Source of the DNA: Neobacillus ginsengisoli | Lineage (GTDB): Bacteria > Bacillota > Bacilli > Bacillales_B > DSM-18226 | NCBI RefSeq assembly: GCF_030813055.1 | Contig: NZ_JAUSTW010000001.1 | Coordinates: forward strand, 744,001 to 808,000 | Direction of reading: 5' to 3' | Length of the DNA: 64,000 bases | Shown here: piece after piece, positions 52,650-63,424 of the stretch | How the letters are laid out: each line of letters starts with the position of its first letter | How positions within the stretch are numbered: position 1 is the stretch's first letter | Position numbers and translations under genes: made by a program | The notes under the pieces: generated by a model | The model's database searches: none | Told to the model about the DNA's origin: nothing | What the model saw: the letters and a program-made list of their open reading frames with translations, nothing else

Positions 52650-54875
52650 TTACATAGATTCATGGAATGTACGATTAATAACATCAAGCTGTTGTTCTTT
52701 AGTTAATTTAATAAAGTTAACGGCATATCCGGATACACGAATCGTTAATTGTGGATATTGTTCCGGATGTTCCATCGCATCTAATAGTGTTTCTCTATTA
52801 AAGACGTTTACATTTAGATGATGTCCTGTTTTGAGCGCATAGCCATCCAAAATAGAGACCAGATTACGTATTTGTGCTTCTTCCTCTTTTCCTAATGCTT
52901 TAGGAACGATTGAGAAGGTGTTGGAAATACCGTCCATCGCATAGCTATATGGAAGCTTCGCCACAGATGATAAAGAAGCTAAAGTACCCTTTGTATCCCG
53001 TCCATGCATAGGGTTTGCACCGGGTGCAAATGGTTCCCCAGCACGGCGTCCATCAGGGGTATTTCCTGTTTTCTTACCGTAAACCACGTTTGAAGTAATC
53101 GTTAAAATCGACATCGTATGAACGGAATTACGGTATGTTTGGTGTTTACGAAGCTTTTTCATAAACCGTTCAACGATATCCACGGCGATGCTGTCAACAA
53201 GGTCATCATTATTTCCGTATTTAGGGAAGTCTCCGTTTGTTTCAAAATCTACGGCAAGGCCATTTTCATCGCGAATGACTTTTACTTCTCCGTATTTGAT
53301 GGCACTTAATGAGTCTGCTACAACACTTAAACCGGCAATACCTGTAGCCATTGTCCTTATTATTTCTGTATTGTGTAAGGCCATTTCAATTCTTTCATAG
53401 CTGTATTTATCATGCATGTAATGAATGACGTTTAAGGTATTAATATAAAGTCCTGCCAGCCATTCCATCATTTGATCGAATTTTTCCATTACCTCTTCAT
53501 AATTCAACACTTCAGCAGTGATTGGCTGATACTGCGGTCCAACTTGAATCTTTAACTTTTCGTCCACACCGCCGTTGATGGAGTATAGAAGAGCTTTCGC
53601 TAAGTTCGCACGAGCCCCGAAGAACTGCATTTGCTTTCCGATTTCCATCGCCGATACGCAGCAGGCAATTCCGTAGTCATCGCCATATTCCGGTCGCATA
53701 ATTTCATCATTTTCATATTGAATGGAGCTTGTTTTAATCGACATATTTGCACAATATTTCTTGAAATTTTCAGGAAGCTGTGTAGACCATAATACTGTTA
53801 AGTTTGGCTCCGGTGCCGGACCTAAATTATCAAGGGTATGAAGGAAACGGAAGGAGTTCTTTGTTACAAGGGAACGTCCGTCTAAAGCCATACCTCCAAT
53901 GGATTCTGTTACCCATGTAGGGTCCCCGCTGAATAATTCATTGTAATCCGGTGTCCGAGCAAATTTTACAAGTCGAAGCTTCATAATAAAATGGTCAACA
54001 ATTTCTTGAGCTTCTACCTCTGTGAGTGTTCCGTTTTGTAAATCTCTTTCAATGTAAATATCTAAGAAAGAGGAAACGCGTCCAAGGCTCATTGCTGCAC
54101 CGTTTTGTTCTTTAATAGCTGCTAAATAACCGAAGTATACCCATTGGAAAGCCTCAACAGCATTTTGGGCAGGCTGGCTGATATCAAATCCATAGCTTTT
54201 TGCCATTTCTTTAAGTTCTTTCAAAGCGCGGATTTGCTCGGCAATTTCCTCACGAAGACGCATATTATCTTCTGTCATAACTTTACTTGTATTCCTATGA
54301 TCATTTTGTTTTTCTTGAATTAAGAAATCAACACCGTATAATGCTACACGACGGTAATCCCCGATAATACGGCCGCGGCCATAAGCATCAGGAAGTCCTG
54401 TAATAATCGCTGCCTTTCGGGCAAGCATCATTTCATCTGTATAGGCATCGAAAACACCTTGGTTATGAGTTTTACGAAAATCTGTGAAAATTCTTTCGAT
54501 TTCAGGGTTAAGTTGATAACCATATGCTTCACAGGCTGCTTTTGCCATCCGAATTCCGCCGAAAGGCTGCATAGAACGATTAAATGGTTTATCGGTTTGA
54601 ACACCGACAACTTTTTCTAACTCTTCATCAAGATAACCCGGACCATGAGATGTAATGGTGGATACCGTTTCCGTATCCATATCGAGTACACCGCCATTTT
54701 CACGTTCCTGTCTTGTTAAGTCCATTACTTGTTCCCAAAGTTTGTTCGTTGCCTCTGTAGCACCTTTTAAAAAGCTGTCGTCTCCTTCATAAGGCGTAAA
54801 GTTTTTCAAAATAAAATCGCGTACGTTAACTTCTTTTGTCCATGTTCCTTTTGTGAATCCTTGCCATTTTTCCAT
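52650..54875 (-). CDS. pflB: Formate C-acetyltransferase (pyruvate formate-lyase)
   Basis: PflB splits pyruvate with CoA to acetyl-CoA and formate during fermentation. The 741-residue glycyl-radical enzyme has the adjacent catalytic Cys pair in [15 protein letters not shown]. The radical Gly is in [14 protein letters not shown], near the C terminus. [21 protein letters not shown] is also diagnostic. ATG 54875 follows GAGGTGAATAAAC on the minus strand. It is the first gene of a pflB-pflA operon. Confidence 0.97.
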   Translation of the reverse strand: MEKWQGFTKGTWTKEVNVRDFILKNFTPYEGDDSFLKGATEATNKLWEQVMDLTRQERENGGVLDMDTETVSTITSHGPGYLDEELEKVVGVQTDKPFNRSMQPFGGIRMAKAACEAYGYQLNPEIERIFTDFRKTHNQGVFDAYTDEMMLARKAAIITGLPDAYGRGRIIGDYRRVALYGVDFLIQEKQNDHRNTSKVMTEDNMRLREEIAEQIRALKELKEMAKSYGFDISQPAQNAVEAFQWVYFGYLAAIKEQNGAAMSLGRVSSFLDIYIERDLQNGTLTEVEAQEIVDHFIMKLRLVKFARTPDYNELFSGDPTWVTESIGGMALDGRSLVTKNSFRFLHTLDNLGPAPEPNLTVLWSTQLPENFKKYCANMSIKTSSIQYENDEIMRPEYGDDYGIACCVSAMEIGKQMQFFGARANLAKALLYSINGGVDEKLKIQVGPQYQPITAEVLNYEEVMEKFDQMMEWLAGLYINTLNVIHYMHDKYSYERIEMALHNTEIIRTMATGIAGLSVVADSLSAIKYGEVKVIRDENGLAVDFETNGDFPKYGNNDDLVDSIAVDIVERFMKKLRKHQTYRNSVHTMSILTITSNVVYGKKTGNTPDGRRAGEPFAPGANPMHGRDTKGTLASLSSVAKLPYSYAMDGISNTFSIVPKALGKEEEAQIRNLVSILDGYALKTGHHLNVNVFNRETLLDAMEHPEQYPQLTIRVSGYAVNFIKLTKEQQLDVINRTFHESM

Positions 54876-54955
54876 GTTTATTCACCTCAAATTAGTTTAA
54901 AAAATATATAACAGCTTTGATGTATTTATCTTACATTTAGTATAACAGTTTAAAA

Positions 54956-54969
54956 GTGATAAATGTCAC
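54956..54969. promoter_or_regulatory. Fnr-like box upstream of pflB
   Basis: GTGA-TAAATG-TCAC matches the FNR/CRP-family core TGTGA-N6-TCACA at all eight core positions. A -10 TAAGAT (minus strand, 54933 to 54928) would place the box near -41.5, as for class II activation. A TTGTGAAAT half-site resembling Rex operators lies at about 54993-55001. The other about 200 bases up to 55183 hold nothing I can name. Confidence 0.55.
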
Positions 54970-55183
54970 GGAAAAGGGGGTGTAATTGTTAAGATATTGT
55001 GAAATATGAATTTTTCGGAGGTTTCCGTGGTGAAAAGTGAATAATTTATGAACGTTAATTAGTGAGGTTTGAAATCTGTATTATAAAAAAATAATAAAAA
55101 TTATAAACTGTTATATAAAAATGGACCCATCAATAATACCAATGTATTAATAGTAAAAAAAGATTGAAACAGGCTTTGCAATA

Positions 55184-55212
55184 GAAAAAAGCAGGGGGAA
55201 ATCTCCTGCTTA
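55184..55212 (-). terminator. Terminator after the cupredoxin gene
   Basis: AGCAGG / CCTGCT stem with TTTTTTC on the minus strand; the stop codon abuts it. Confidence 0.75.
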
Positions 55213-55662
55213 ATTCACTACAATATCAGCGATCATTGGTCCATTATGCTTCCTGTCTGAATGAAGCTCGCAGATTAGCCGGTAAGTCCCGGCTTTTTCA
55301 AACTGAAGTGGAACAACTGTTTCTTGGCCTTTTTTCACCGTACCTTTTATTTTCGTACCTTCAATATAAAATGGATGTTCTTCGCCGTTAATCCCTGTTA
55401 TATATAAATTAACTTTTTCTCCTTTTTTAATAAAAATGGTTCCCGGATCCCAACGATAGGCCTCAATTTGTTTCCCGTCTTTCATTGTAGTTTTAAATTC
55501 GACTGTAACCATATGAATCTCTCGGATTTGATTGATTGCCTTTTGGTTAAACACAGCCGTATCCCCGGCTCTTAACATAAACCAAGCAGTAATGGAAACA
55601 AGCATGAATCCTATTGCTAAAAAGAAAAAGAATGTCTCTTTTTTTAACACCAAGAATTTCAT
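55210..55662 (-). CDS. Membrane-anchored cupredoxin-domain protein
   Basis: 150 residues with one N-terminal membrane anchor (FFFFLAIGFMLVSITAWFML), then a cupredoxin fold outside the cell. The blue-copper ligand pattern is visible as His in EEHPFYIEG and Cys-x-x-His with a later Met in CELHSDRKHNGPM. It resembles the CuA/quinol oxidase subunit II fold but has a single Cys, so mononuclear copper is more likely. Possible role: electron transfer or copper delivery. ATG 55662 follows AAGGGGG. Confidence 0.8.
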   Translation of the reverse strand: MKFLVLKKETFFFFLAIGFMLVSITAWFMLRAGDTAVFNQKAINQIREIHMVTVEFKTTMKDGKQIEAYRWDPGTIFIKKGEKVNLYITGINGEEHPFYIEGTKIKGTVKKGQETVVPLQFEKAGTYRLICELHSDRKHNGPMIADIVVN

Positions 55663-55752
55663 TGAAAAGCCCCCTTGTATATTTGTCCTATTTCATGTTT
55701 ATGCCAAGAGGGATTTAAAACTTGTCTCTTTTTTATTCCTTTTGAAAGAAAA

Positions 55753-56454
55753 TTAGCTGAACGGAGGACTCATTTGATCATCAAATTGGTCAATATATAA
55801 TTGGCCGCTTGTAGAAATGACAGCATAGTTGATATCTTTTACAATTAAGTTTTTCTTATTTAGTTCTTTTTCTAACCATAAAAGGGTATACTTCTCCGTA
55901 AAATTTTCGGTAATTAAATTTCCTTCCATAATAATTTCTAATGGAAATTTTAGTATTTGGCTTGAAGTAATGGCTAAATCTTTTTTTAGAACACCTTGAT
56001 ATTCTTCCTTTTTTAAAACGGAAAGCTTTCCATTAACCTCTAAGAGCGCATAGCTTACTGTATCAATGTTAAATATACCTAATTCCCTTAACTGTTGATT
56101 TAAATTATCAAGCGTATATTTATGTTTTTTCATGTTTTCTTCTAAAAGAATTCCATTTTCAATAATGATGGTTGGTTTCCCGGCGAACCATTTTCTAAGC
56201 CTTACACTTCTATAGGAGATTGTTGCCAGAATATAATAAATCAAGATAAGTGTAAAAAAGGACAAAAGTAATGGGATGAATTTTAAATGCAAGTCAAAAC
56301 CCATATTAGCAGTAAAGGAACCAAGGGTGATCGAAAGGGCAAAGGTAAAGTAATTTTTATGTGTACCGATTTGTTTGCCGAAGTGATAAGCAACAATTAA
56401 TAAAAGAACTAAAGCGGTCGTCGTTCTGCATATCGAAATAATTACAGCTTCCAT
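55753..56454 (-). CDS. DUF421 (YetF/YrbG-type) membrane protein
   Basis: 233 residues: three N-terminal transmembrane segments (IICRTTTALVLLLIVAYHFG, FTFALSITLGSFTANMGF, FIPLLLSFFTLILIYYILATI) and a cytoplasmic domain (GKPTIIIENGILLEENMKKHKYTLDNLNQQLRELGIFNIDTVSYALLEVNGKLSVLKK). That arrangement is the DUF421/YetF family, conserved in spore formers. Family members have been tied to spore germination or membrane stability, but the mechanism is unknown. ATG 56454 follows AGGATGAT. Confidence 0.88.
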   Translation of the reverse strand: MEAVIISICRTTTALVLLLIVAYHFGKQIGTHKNYFTFALSITLGSFTANMGFDLHLKFIPLLLSFFTLILIYYILATISYRSVRLRKWFAGKPTIIIENGILLEENMKKHKYTLDNLNQQLRELGIFNIDTVSYALLEVNGKLSVLKKEEYQGVLKKDLAITSSQILKFPLEIIMEGNLITENFTEKYTLLWLEKELNKKNLIVKDINYAVISTSGQLYIDQFDDQMSPPFS

Positions 56455-56705
56455 GAATTAATCATCCTGTACAAGAAAATATTTATCAAACACCCAGTTA
56501 TTTTTTCTTAAATTAATTAACGTATTCTTCAAAATTATCATCAGGATGGTATAGGTATTTAGTTACGGTTGAACTTTTGTTAAACTGTCAACAATATCAA
56601 TGAAGAAGGTGTCATGCAGGGTTATGAATAGGGAATAATTTTCTTTGTTTTTTTTGTTGAAACGTTTATAGTTAAATAAGTAATAAAAAATAGGTGGTTA
56701 TTTTG

Positions 56706-59234
56706 TTGGGGATTAAAAAGGAAAAATTATTAAATGCAGCAAAATTTATTTTTCCTCTGCTCTTATTGATTTTCACAATCACAGAAATGAGGAAATTTAC
56801 CAAAGACCTAAATATGCACTTACTTAAGCATGAACTAAGCCAACTGAATTTCGGGACTTTAATCCTTATTTTGACGATTACCTTTGCTGCCGTGTTACCA
56901 ATGCTGCTATATGATGTGATTTTAGTTCAAATCTTAAAATTTCGTCTCCCAAGAAGGGAATTATTAGAGCAGGCCTTTATTGCAAACTCCTTCTCTAATC
57001 TAATTGGTTTTGGCGGCTTGATTGGAGCCATGCTAAGGACTTATTTTTATCATAAGCTTGAACAGGATAATCGGAGGTTATTGGGTGGAATTGCATCTGT
57101 TTCTCTTTTTTATTTAACGGGAATCTCTGTACTTTCATGGTTTGTAATCATCGGATACCATCATTTCCCATTATTTCTTGACACAAAGTGGATTTATTTT
57201 GCAGTCCTCGCAGTTGGATTGTATTTACCGGCATTTATATTTATACATATTATTAAGAGCAAAAAGGATAATGGATCTCTTATTACAATAGAGGCAGGAG
57301 TAAAGCTTATTGTCGTATCTATTGTGGAATGGTCATCGGTATTTATTGCCATTTGGATACTAAGTAAAATACTCGGTATATCAATCACCTTTGAAAACTT
57401 ATTCCCTGTATATATTGTTGCAGCTTGTGCCGGAATAATCAGTATGATTCCGGGGGGACTCGGTTCTTTTGATTTAATATTTATTTGGGGTATGCATGAT
57501 TTGCATATTGCTGAAGAGAAAGTACTCGTCCTGCTATTATTTTATCGATTCGGTTATTATATTTTGCCATTTTTGGTCAGTGTTGTTCTTTTTGTAAAAC
57601 TGTATTGGGAGAAATGGAATAAATCATGGAACAATCTGCCTAAAGCCATTTTGCAAGGGTTTAGTCATGTTGTTCTAACAGTTCTGGTTTTTTTATCGGG
57701 ATTAATTCTCCTGTTATCAGCAAGTGTCCCGGGGATCATGTCAAGGCTTAGAATTGCACAGGAAATTTTATCTTTTCCAATCATAAATATATCACATCAG
57801 CTGTCGGTTGCTGCCGGATTTCTTTTGTTAGGTTTGTCACGGGGAATTGAGTATAGTGTAAAGAGGACATACGATTTAACCATGCTTGCTTTGATCCTTG
57901 CCGCATTATTCTCTATTTTTAAAGGGATAGATTATGAAGAAGCGATTTTTTTAATTATTGTTGCTCTCCTCCTTAAGATGTCCAAGGGACAATTCTACCG
58001 GGAAAGCTATGTCCTGACTTGGGGGAAGACGATTTTTGATGTCACCATTATTCTTATCATTACTTTTATGTACATATTAATTGGTTATTTAAATTTGCCT
58101 TCTGCTAAATTAACGATCCCGAAGAAGTTCCTACCATATGTGATTGTAGATTACCGTGATTTGTTTAGCAGTGCCCTTATTGGTTTATTAATTGCTTTTC
58201 TTATCATTTTTATCGGCTATTTGATTAGTAAACCAAAAAGTTGGAGGTTTTTAAAGTCTATTGATCAGGAAAAAGAAATAAAAGGACATTTAATGAAGTA
58301 TCATGGGAAAGTTTTGTCCCATTTAGTTTTCTTACATGACAAATATGTTTTTTGGAATAGTAAGAAAACTATATTAATCATTTTTCAACAATATGCTGAC
58401 AAACTGGTCATACTTGGAGATCCTATTGGCGAGAAAAGTGAATTATCAAATGCAATAGAAGAATTTCAGGAAATATCAGACTTACATGGATATACACCGG
58501 TTTTTTATCAAGTTAGTGATGAAATGCTTCCATTCTTGCACGGAAACGGCTATGCCTTTTTTAAATTAGGAGAGGAAGCCTTTGTTGACCTAAGAGATTT
58601 CTCTCTTGCCGGAAATAAAATGAAGACATTAAATACCATAAAAAATAAATTCTTGAAGGAAAACTACCAATTTAAAGTGAAGGAAGCGCCTTTTTCAATG
58701 GAGCTATTAAACGAATTAAAAGAGATATCTGATGATTGGCTTCAAGGAAAAAGAGAAAAAGGTTTTTCACTGGGCTTTTTTGATAGTTCCTATTTAAATA
58801 AAGCCCCAATTGCGCTTATTAAAAATGATAAAAATCAAATTTTGGGGTTTACTAGTATTATGTATGTATATGATGAACATAACACGATCTCTATTGATTT
58901 AATGAGGTTTAAGCCGGAGGCACCTGAAGGAACAATGGACTTCCTTTTTATCTCATTATTTGATTGGGCAAAACAAAAGAACTATGGCCGTTTTAATATT
59001 GGGATGTTACCTCTGGCCAATGTAGGCCTTTCAAGATTCTCTTTTTTAAGTGAAAAAATAGCTGCGCAAATTTTTTTAAATGGCCATTTTATCTATCATT
59101 TTCAAGGTTTGAAGAATTTTAAAGAAAAATACGCTAATATCAGGGAGTCGAAATATTTAGCTTATCGAAAAAAATCTTCTCTACCATTTACAATGGCCCA
59201 AATTACCTTATTGATTTCGCGAAAGAGAGCATAA
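56706..59234 (+). CDS. mprF: Phosphatidylglycerol lysyltransferase/flippase MprF
   Basis: MprF adds lysine from Lys-tRNA to phosphatidylglycerol and flips the product outward, lowering sensitivity to cationic peptides. About 843 residues. The N-terminal two thirds have about 14 transmembrane segments (flippase and synthase membrane part). The C-terminal cytoplasmic DUF2156 domain begins near residue 530 and includes LVILGDPIGEKSEL, DDWLQGKREKGFSLGFFD and FNIGMLPLANVGLS. TTG 56706 is favoured (TAGGTGG 8 bases upstream); TTG 56703 and GTG 56694 are alternatives. No two-component regulator is adjacent. Confidence 0.94.
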   Translation: MGIKKEKLLNAAKFIFPLLLLIFTITEMRKFTKDLNMHLLKHELSQLNFGTLILILTITFAAVLPMLLYDVILVQILKFRLPRRELLEQAFIANSFSNLIGFGGLIGAMLRTYFYHKLEQDNRRLLGGIASVSLFYLTGISVLSWFVIIGYHHFPLFLDTKWIYFAVLAVGLYLPAFIFIHIIKSKKDNGSLITIEAGVKLIVVSIVEWSSVFIAIWILSKILGISITFENLFPVYIVAACAGIISMIPGGLGSFDLIFIWGMHDLHIAEEKVLVLLLFYRFGYYILPFLVSVVLFVKLYWEKWNKSWNNLPKAILQGFSHVVLTVLVFLSGLILLLSASVPGIMSRLRIAQEILSFPIINISHQLSVAAGFLLLGLSRGIEYSVKRTYDLTMLALILAALFSIFKGIDYEEAIFLIIVALLLKMSKGQFYRESYVLTWGKTIFDVTIILIITFMYILIGYLNLPSAKLTIPKKFLPYVIVDYRDLFSSALIGLLIAFLIIFIGYLISKPKSWRFLKSIDQEKEIKGHLMKYHGKVLSHLVFLHDKYVFWNSKKTILIIFQQYADKLVILGDPIGEKSELSNAIEEFQEISDLHGYTPVFYQVSDEMLPFLHGNGYAFFKLGEEAFVDLRDFSLAGNKMKTLNTIKNKFLKENYQFKVKEAPFSMELLNELKEISDDWLQGKREKGFSLGFFDSSYLNKAPIALIKNDKNQILGFTSIMYVYDEHNTISIDLMRFKPEAPEGTMDFLFISLFDWAKQKNYGRFNIGMLPLANVGLSRFSFLSEKIAAQIFLNGHFIYHFQGLKNFKEKYANIRESKYLAYRKKSSLPFTMAQITLLISRKRA

Positions 59235-59315
59235 TTTTAACAGAGTTTACTCATGACATTGGTCCGGTTCCATTTGAGTTTCCTCTTTTTCCATTTTGAT
59301 TAGGGGGATAAGTAC

Positions 59316-59356
59316 AAAAGCCATGAAAGGCATTTACCTTTCATGGCTTTTTTTTA
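59316..59356. terminator. Terminator after mprF
   Basis: AAAAGCCATGAAAGG / CTTTCATGGCTTTTTTTT, shared with the convergent GerPA-like gene. Confidence 0.85.
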
Positions 59357-59377
59357 TTAGGTTTGTAAACAATCGAA

Positions 59378-59641
59378 TTAATCGCATTCCTTAACAACGT
59401 TATTGGGGGAGGACCCAAATGAACTTGGGGAATCAATCTGATCCCGATCGTCAACAAAACTCCTTGTACCAAGAAAATCACTTTTATCACCAAAATTTTG
59501 TCCGTAGCCCTGGTTTTTTTTATCAGAATTATGCCAATCTGCAAGTAGATTTTGGCCGATATTTACAGCTGAAGCATTTTCAAAGGAATTAATTTTTATC
59601 ATAAATATATTTATATTAATATACGGAACCGGAGCTGGCAA
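59378..59641 (-). CDS. GerPA/GerPF-like spore germination protein
   Basis: 87 residues from TTG 59641, with GGAGGAG 7 bases upstream; a longer frame to 59707 lacks a ribosome site. INIFMIKINSFENASAVNIGQNLLADWHNSDKKNQGYGQNFGDKS follows the pattern of small GerP-type spore proteins (I-x-x-N-x-x-x-x-x-A-x-V-x-x-G-x-N/D... G-D). Such proteins help germinants cross the coat. The C-terminal part is acidic and Ser-rich (DDRDQIDSPSSFGSSPN). The divergent spore-like genes at 59833 and 60414 support the assignment. Confidence 0.62.
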   Translation of the reverse strand: MPAPVPYININIFMIKINSFENASAVNIGQNLLADWHNSDKKNQGYGQNFGDKSDFLGTRSFVDDRDQIDSPSSFGSSPNNVVKECD

Positions 59642-59832
59642 TTGTATCTCCTCCTTATACTTGCATTTAAATATATGCGGGATCTGAAGAATTATGAAGC
59701 GAGGCAATTAAAAGGATTAAATTAGAATTTAGTTCAGTATGATGAAAGTAGCAGATTATTTCAGTTAATTACCTACATTAACATATAGCCGGTTAAATTC
59801 CCTTTATAGTATCAGGGTTAAAGGAGTTGGAA

Positions 59833-60330
59833 TTGGGGATGGATATGGAGAAATTAAAACAATGGATGGAAATCGCGCAAAATATGCAAGGCGGGGATTT
59901 CTGGAAAAATATTTTTGAACAGGATTTCGCCAAACAATTTATTAATGATCAACAACATTTTAAAACTCCTTTTTCAGGAAATGAAGAGAAATCATTTCGT
60001 GAAGAAAAAAATAACCGATCTTTCCCCATGATCGATATATTAGAAGGGGAACAAGAGGTACTGGTATTAATTGAGTTACCTGGAGTGAAAAAAGAAAATA
60101 TAGAATTAGGGCTAAATGGTAATACACTTACAATTAAAGGTACAGCGCTCCCAATCCATAATCATTTAAAGGTTACTTATTCTGAAAGGTTTTATGGTGA
60201 ATTCCAGAGGCAGATTAAATTACCTGATACCATCAATCCTAAAGATTTAAATGCGAAATTCTGGAATGGGATTTTGTTTGTCAGCTATCAACGTATATTG
60301 GAAAAAGGAGAAATTATTACAATTGACTAG
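59833..60330 (+). CDS. Hsp20/alpha-crystallin family protein (CotM/GerT-like)
   Basis: 165 residues from TTG 59833, 6 bases after AAGGAG. The N-terminal part is a helix (MEKLKQWMEIAQNMQGGDFWKNIFEQDF). The alpha-crystallin domain runs from about residue 60: DILEGEQEVLVLIELPGVKKENIELGLNGNTLTIKGTA, then FQRQIKLPDTINPKDLNAKFWNGILFVSY with the hallmark A-x-x-x-n-G-I-L. Its place between two GerP-like genes suggests a spore-coat Hsp20 such as CotM or B. cereus GerT, rather than a heat-shock protein. No CIRCE or heat-shock element is seen. Confidence 0.85.
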   Translation: MGMDMEKLKQWMEIAQNMQGGDFWKNIFEQDFAKQFINDQQHFKTPFSGNEEKSFREEKNNRSFPMIDILEGEQEVLVLIELPGVKKENIELGLNGNTLTIKGTALPIHNHLKVTYSERFYGEFQRQIKLPDTINPKDLNAKFWNGILFVSYQRILEKGEIITID

Positions 60331-60413
60331 CAACTATAACCTTTTTTTTATTTGGACATGTTCAGCGGACTTCACCATATATATGATAGTAAGGTATTAA
60401 TAAGGGAGCGTTT

Positions 60414-60845
60414 ATGACCATGTCATTAAGAGATTTATTCCTCATATTCAGTAAAAATGATTATGAAAAGGATTTAACGAAAAAATTGTCTTCCTTAGAA
60501 TCCAATATAGAAGAATTGAAAAAATCTTTATTAACCTTTCAGGAACAGAAGCAACCGCAGACGATAGAAAAGGCAAATGATCCGCCCATTATTATTGAAA
60601 AAATTAATATTGAGAAAATCATTTTAGATAAATATGAGCTTAATAATAATTTCGGCCAGTTGGGAATAAAAGAGTTAAAAGGAAAATTAAATATTGGTGC
60701 AACATATGGAAGTGAATTCACCCCGAAAATGGAAGCAGAAAATAATGAAATAAGACGGAAAGAAAAAAATAAATCTCCTTCACCTGAAAAGAGCCCTAAA
60801 GTAAACATATATGCTAAGAAAGACGAAGAAATGAAAAAAGACTAA
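60414..60845 (+). CDS. GerPC-like spore germination protein
   Basis: 143 residues. An N-terminal coiled coil (EKDLTKKLSSLESNIEELKKSLLTFQEQ) is followed by IEKINIEKIILDKYELNNNFGQLGIKELKGKLNIGATYG, which resembles the GerPC-type segment of repeated beta strands ending ...L-x-G-x-L-N-I-G. The tail is Lys/Glu-rich. GerPC is part of the GerP set needed for germinant access through the coat. Here the protein is shorter than B. subtilis GerPC (about 205). ATG 60414 follows AAGGGAG. It probably forms a spore-stage unit with the Hsp20 gene 83 bases upstream. Confidence 0.65.
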   Translation: MTMSLRDLFLIFSKNDYEKDLTKKLSSLESNIEELKKSLLTFQEQKQPQTIEKANDPPIIIEKINIEKIILDKYELNNNFGQLGIKELKGKLNIGATYGSEFTPKMEAENNEIRRKEKNKSPSPEKSPKVNIYAKKDEEMKKD

Positions 60846-60873
60846 AGCTTAAGTCCTTTAGTCTTTCAAAAAG
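60836..60873 (-). terminator. Terminator after ykuS
   Basis: AAAGACTAAAG / CTTTAGTCTTT stem with a strong T-run on the minus strand only. Confidence 0.75.
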
Positions 60874-60875
60874 TT

Positions 60876-61118
60876 TTACTGAAGCCTGCTTTCCACTTGT
60901 TGACATACCTCATCAGCGGACATTCCATTCGCATCAATGACCGCACCTTTTGTTACTGTATCCTGCATACCCATCATGTTTGAATCGAGTCCGGTAACAA
61001 CGCAGCAATCACAATTCTGAGCGTCTGACTCATGTTTTAATTCTACTACATCATAACCTTTTTCACGAAGAGCTTGTTGAATATTTGTAAGGGATTGTTC
61101 TACTCCAATTTTTGCCAT
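60876..61118 (-). CDS. ykuS: YkuS family protein (UPF0180)
   Basis: An 80-residue small protein from ATG 61118 after [33 protein letters not shown], then the Cys cluster [20 protein letters not shown], then CQQVESRL is the full YkuS/UPF0180 pattern. The three Cys and VTG-x-D-x-N motif suggest a metal or redox site, but the function is unknown. The longer ORF up to 61250 is an artefact that crosses the ribosome site. Confidence 0.9.
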   Translation of the reverse strand: MAKIGVEQSLTNIQQALREKGYDVVELKHESDAQNCDCCVVTGLDSNMMGMQDTVTKGAVIDANGMSADEVCQQVESRLQ

Positions 61119-61219
61119 ACAAAACACCTCCTCCTCAAAATTATCTTGCCTAGTTTTGTCATAAATATTCCGAATAAGTATCGTTAATCTTCCAAAAGCT
61201 ATAATAGGAGGTGTAGGTA

Positions 61220-61348
61220 ATGGGAAAACGTAAAAGCGATCCATCAACAATAGGGTTAAATTCTATGCAAGTTGAAGGACAAGGAACAACAACAACAGAA
61301 ACAGGGACAAAGAAAGATTCTTCCCGAAGAAAACAAAAAAGAAGTTGA
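61220..61348 (+). CDS. YuzL family small protein
   Basis: 42 residues from ATG 61220 after [30 protein letters not shown], then a Thr-rich run and a basic SRRKQKRS end match the YuzL family of tiny basic Bacillus proteins, probably spore-associated. Function unknown. It is convergent with the ABC-F gene; the hairpin between has its T-run on the minus strand. Confidence 0.8.
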   Translation: MGKRKSDPSTIGLNSMQVEGQGTTTTETGTKKDSSRRKQKRS

Positions 61349-61351
61349 TCA

Positions 61352-61382
61352 AAAAAGCGGGTACCACTTTGGGTACCCGACT
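61352..61382 (-). terminator. Terminator of the ABC-F gene
   Basis: CGGGTACC / GGTACCCG stem followed by GCTTTTTTG on the minus strand. Confidence 0.75.
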
Positions 61383-61386
61383 TGGA

Positions 61387-63039
<1,653 letters not shown>

Positions 63040-63238
63040 TTATATCATTAAAGTAGGGGAAGCGCGAATTCTTTTTCATTAATTCCCTATATATGGATAA
63101 AATAAAACAATGTATTTATGAAAAACGGACAAAAAAATTTGACATGAAATATTTTCTAAAAAAATTTTTTGTTTTCACACATTATTCATATTTTTGTTGT
63201 AGAATTGGTTTAAGAAGTAATCAAAGAAGGTGAGAAGT

Positions 63239-63373
63239 ATGGCAAAAAAACAGCTTACAGAACTAGTTAACAAGTTAAAAAAAGCTGGTATAAAAGTAAG
63301 TTTAACAAAACCAAAGTCCAATTACCTTTTATCCTTACAGCAAATAAAAAATTTTCCTTCATCCGTGAATTAA
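63239..63373 (+). CDS. Small basic protein (44 aa)
   Basis: ATG 63239 after AAGGTGAG. The 44 residues AKKQLTELVNKLKKAGIKVSLTKPKSNYLLSLQQIKNFPSSVN form a basic amphipathic helix and a short tail. No Cys and no membrane segment. Unknown; it could bind nucleic acid. The region 63007-63238 upstream is extremely AT-rich and probably holds the divergent promoters. A terminator follows. Confidence 0.6.
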   Translation: MAKKQLTELVNKLKKAGIKVSLTKPKSNYLLSLQQIKNFPSSVN

Positions 63374-63383
63374 ATAAGCAGTA

Positions 63384-63423
63384 AAAAGCGATTAATCCAA
63401 TATGGACTAACCGCTTTTTTTAT
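63384..63423. terminator. Bidirectional terminator
   Basis: AAAAGCG(A)TTA(A)TCC / GGA(C)TAA(C)CGCTTTTTT, mismatched stem between convergent genes. Confidence 0.7.
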
Positions 63424-63424
63424 A

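Noticed and set aside
56657..56686. TTGAAA/TAATAA as the mprF promoter
   Set aside because: The predicted start point would fall at or after the ribosome-binding site at 56691, leaving no usable leader.
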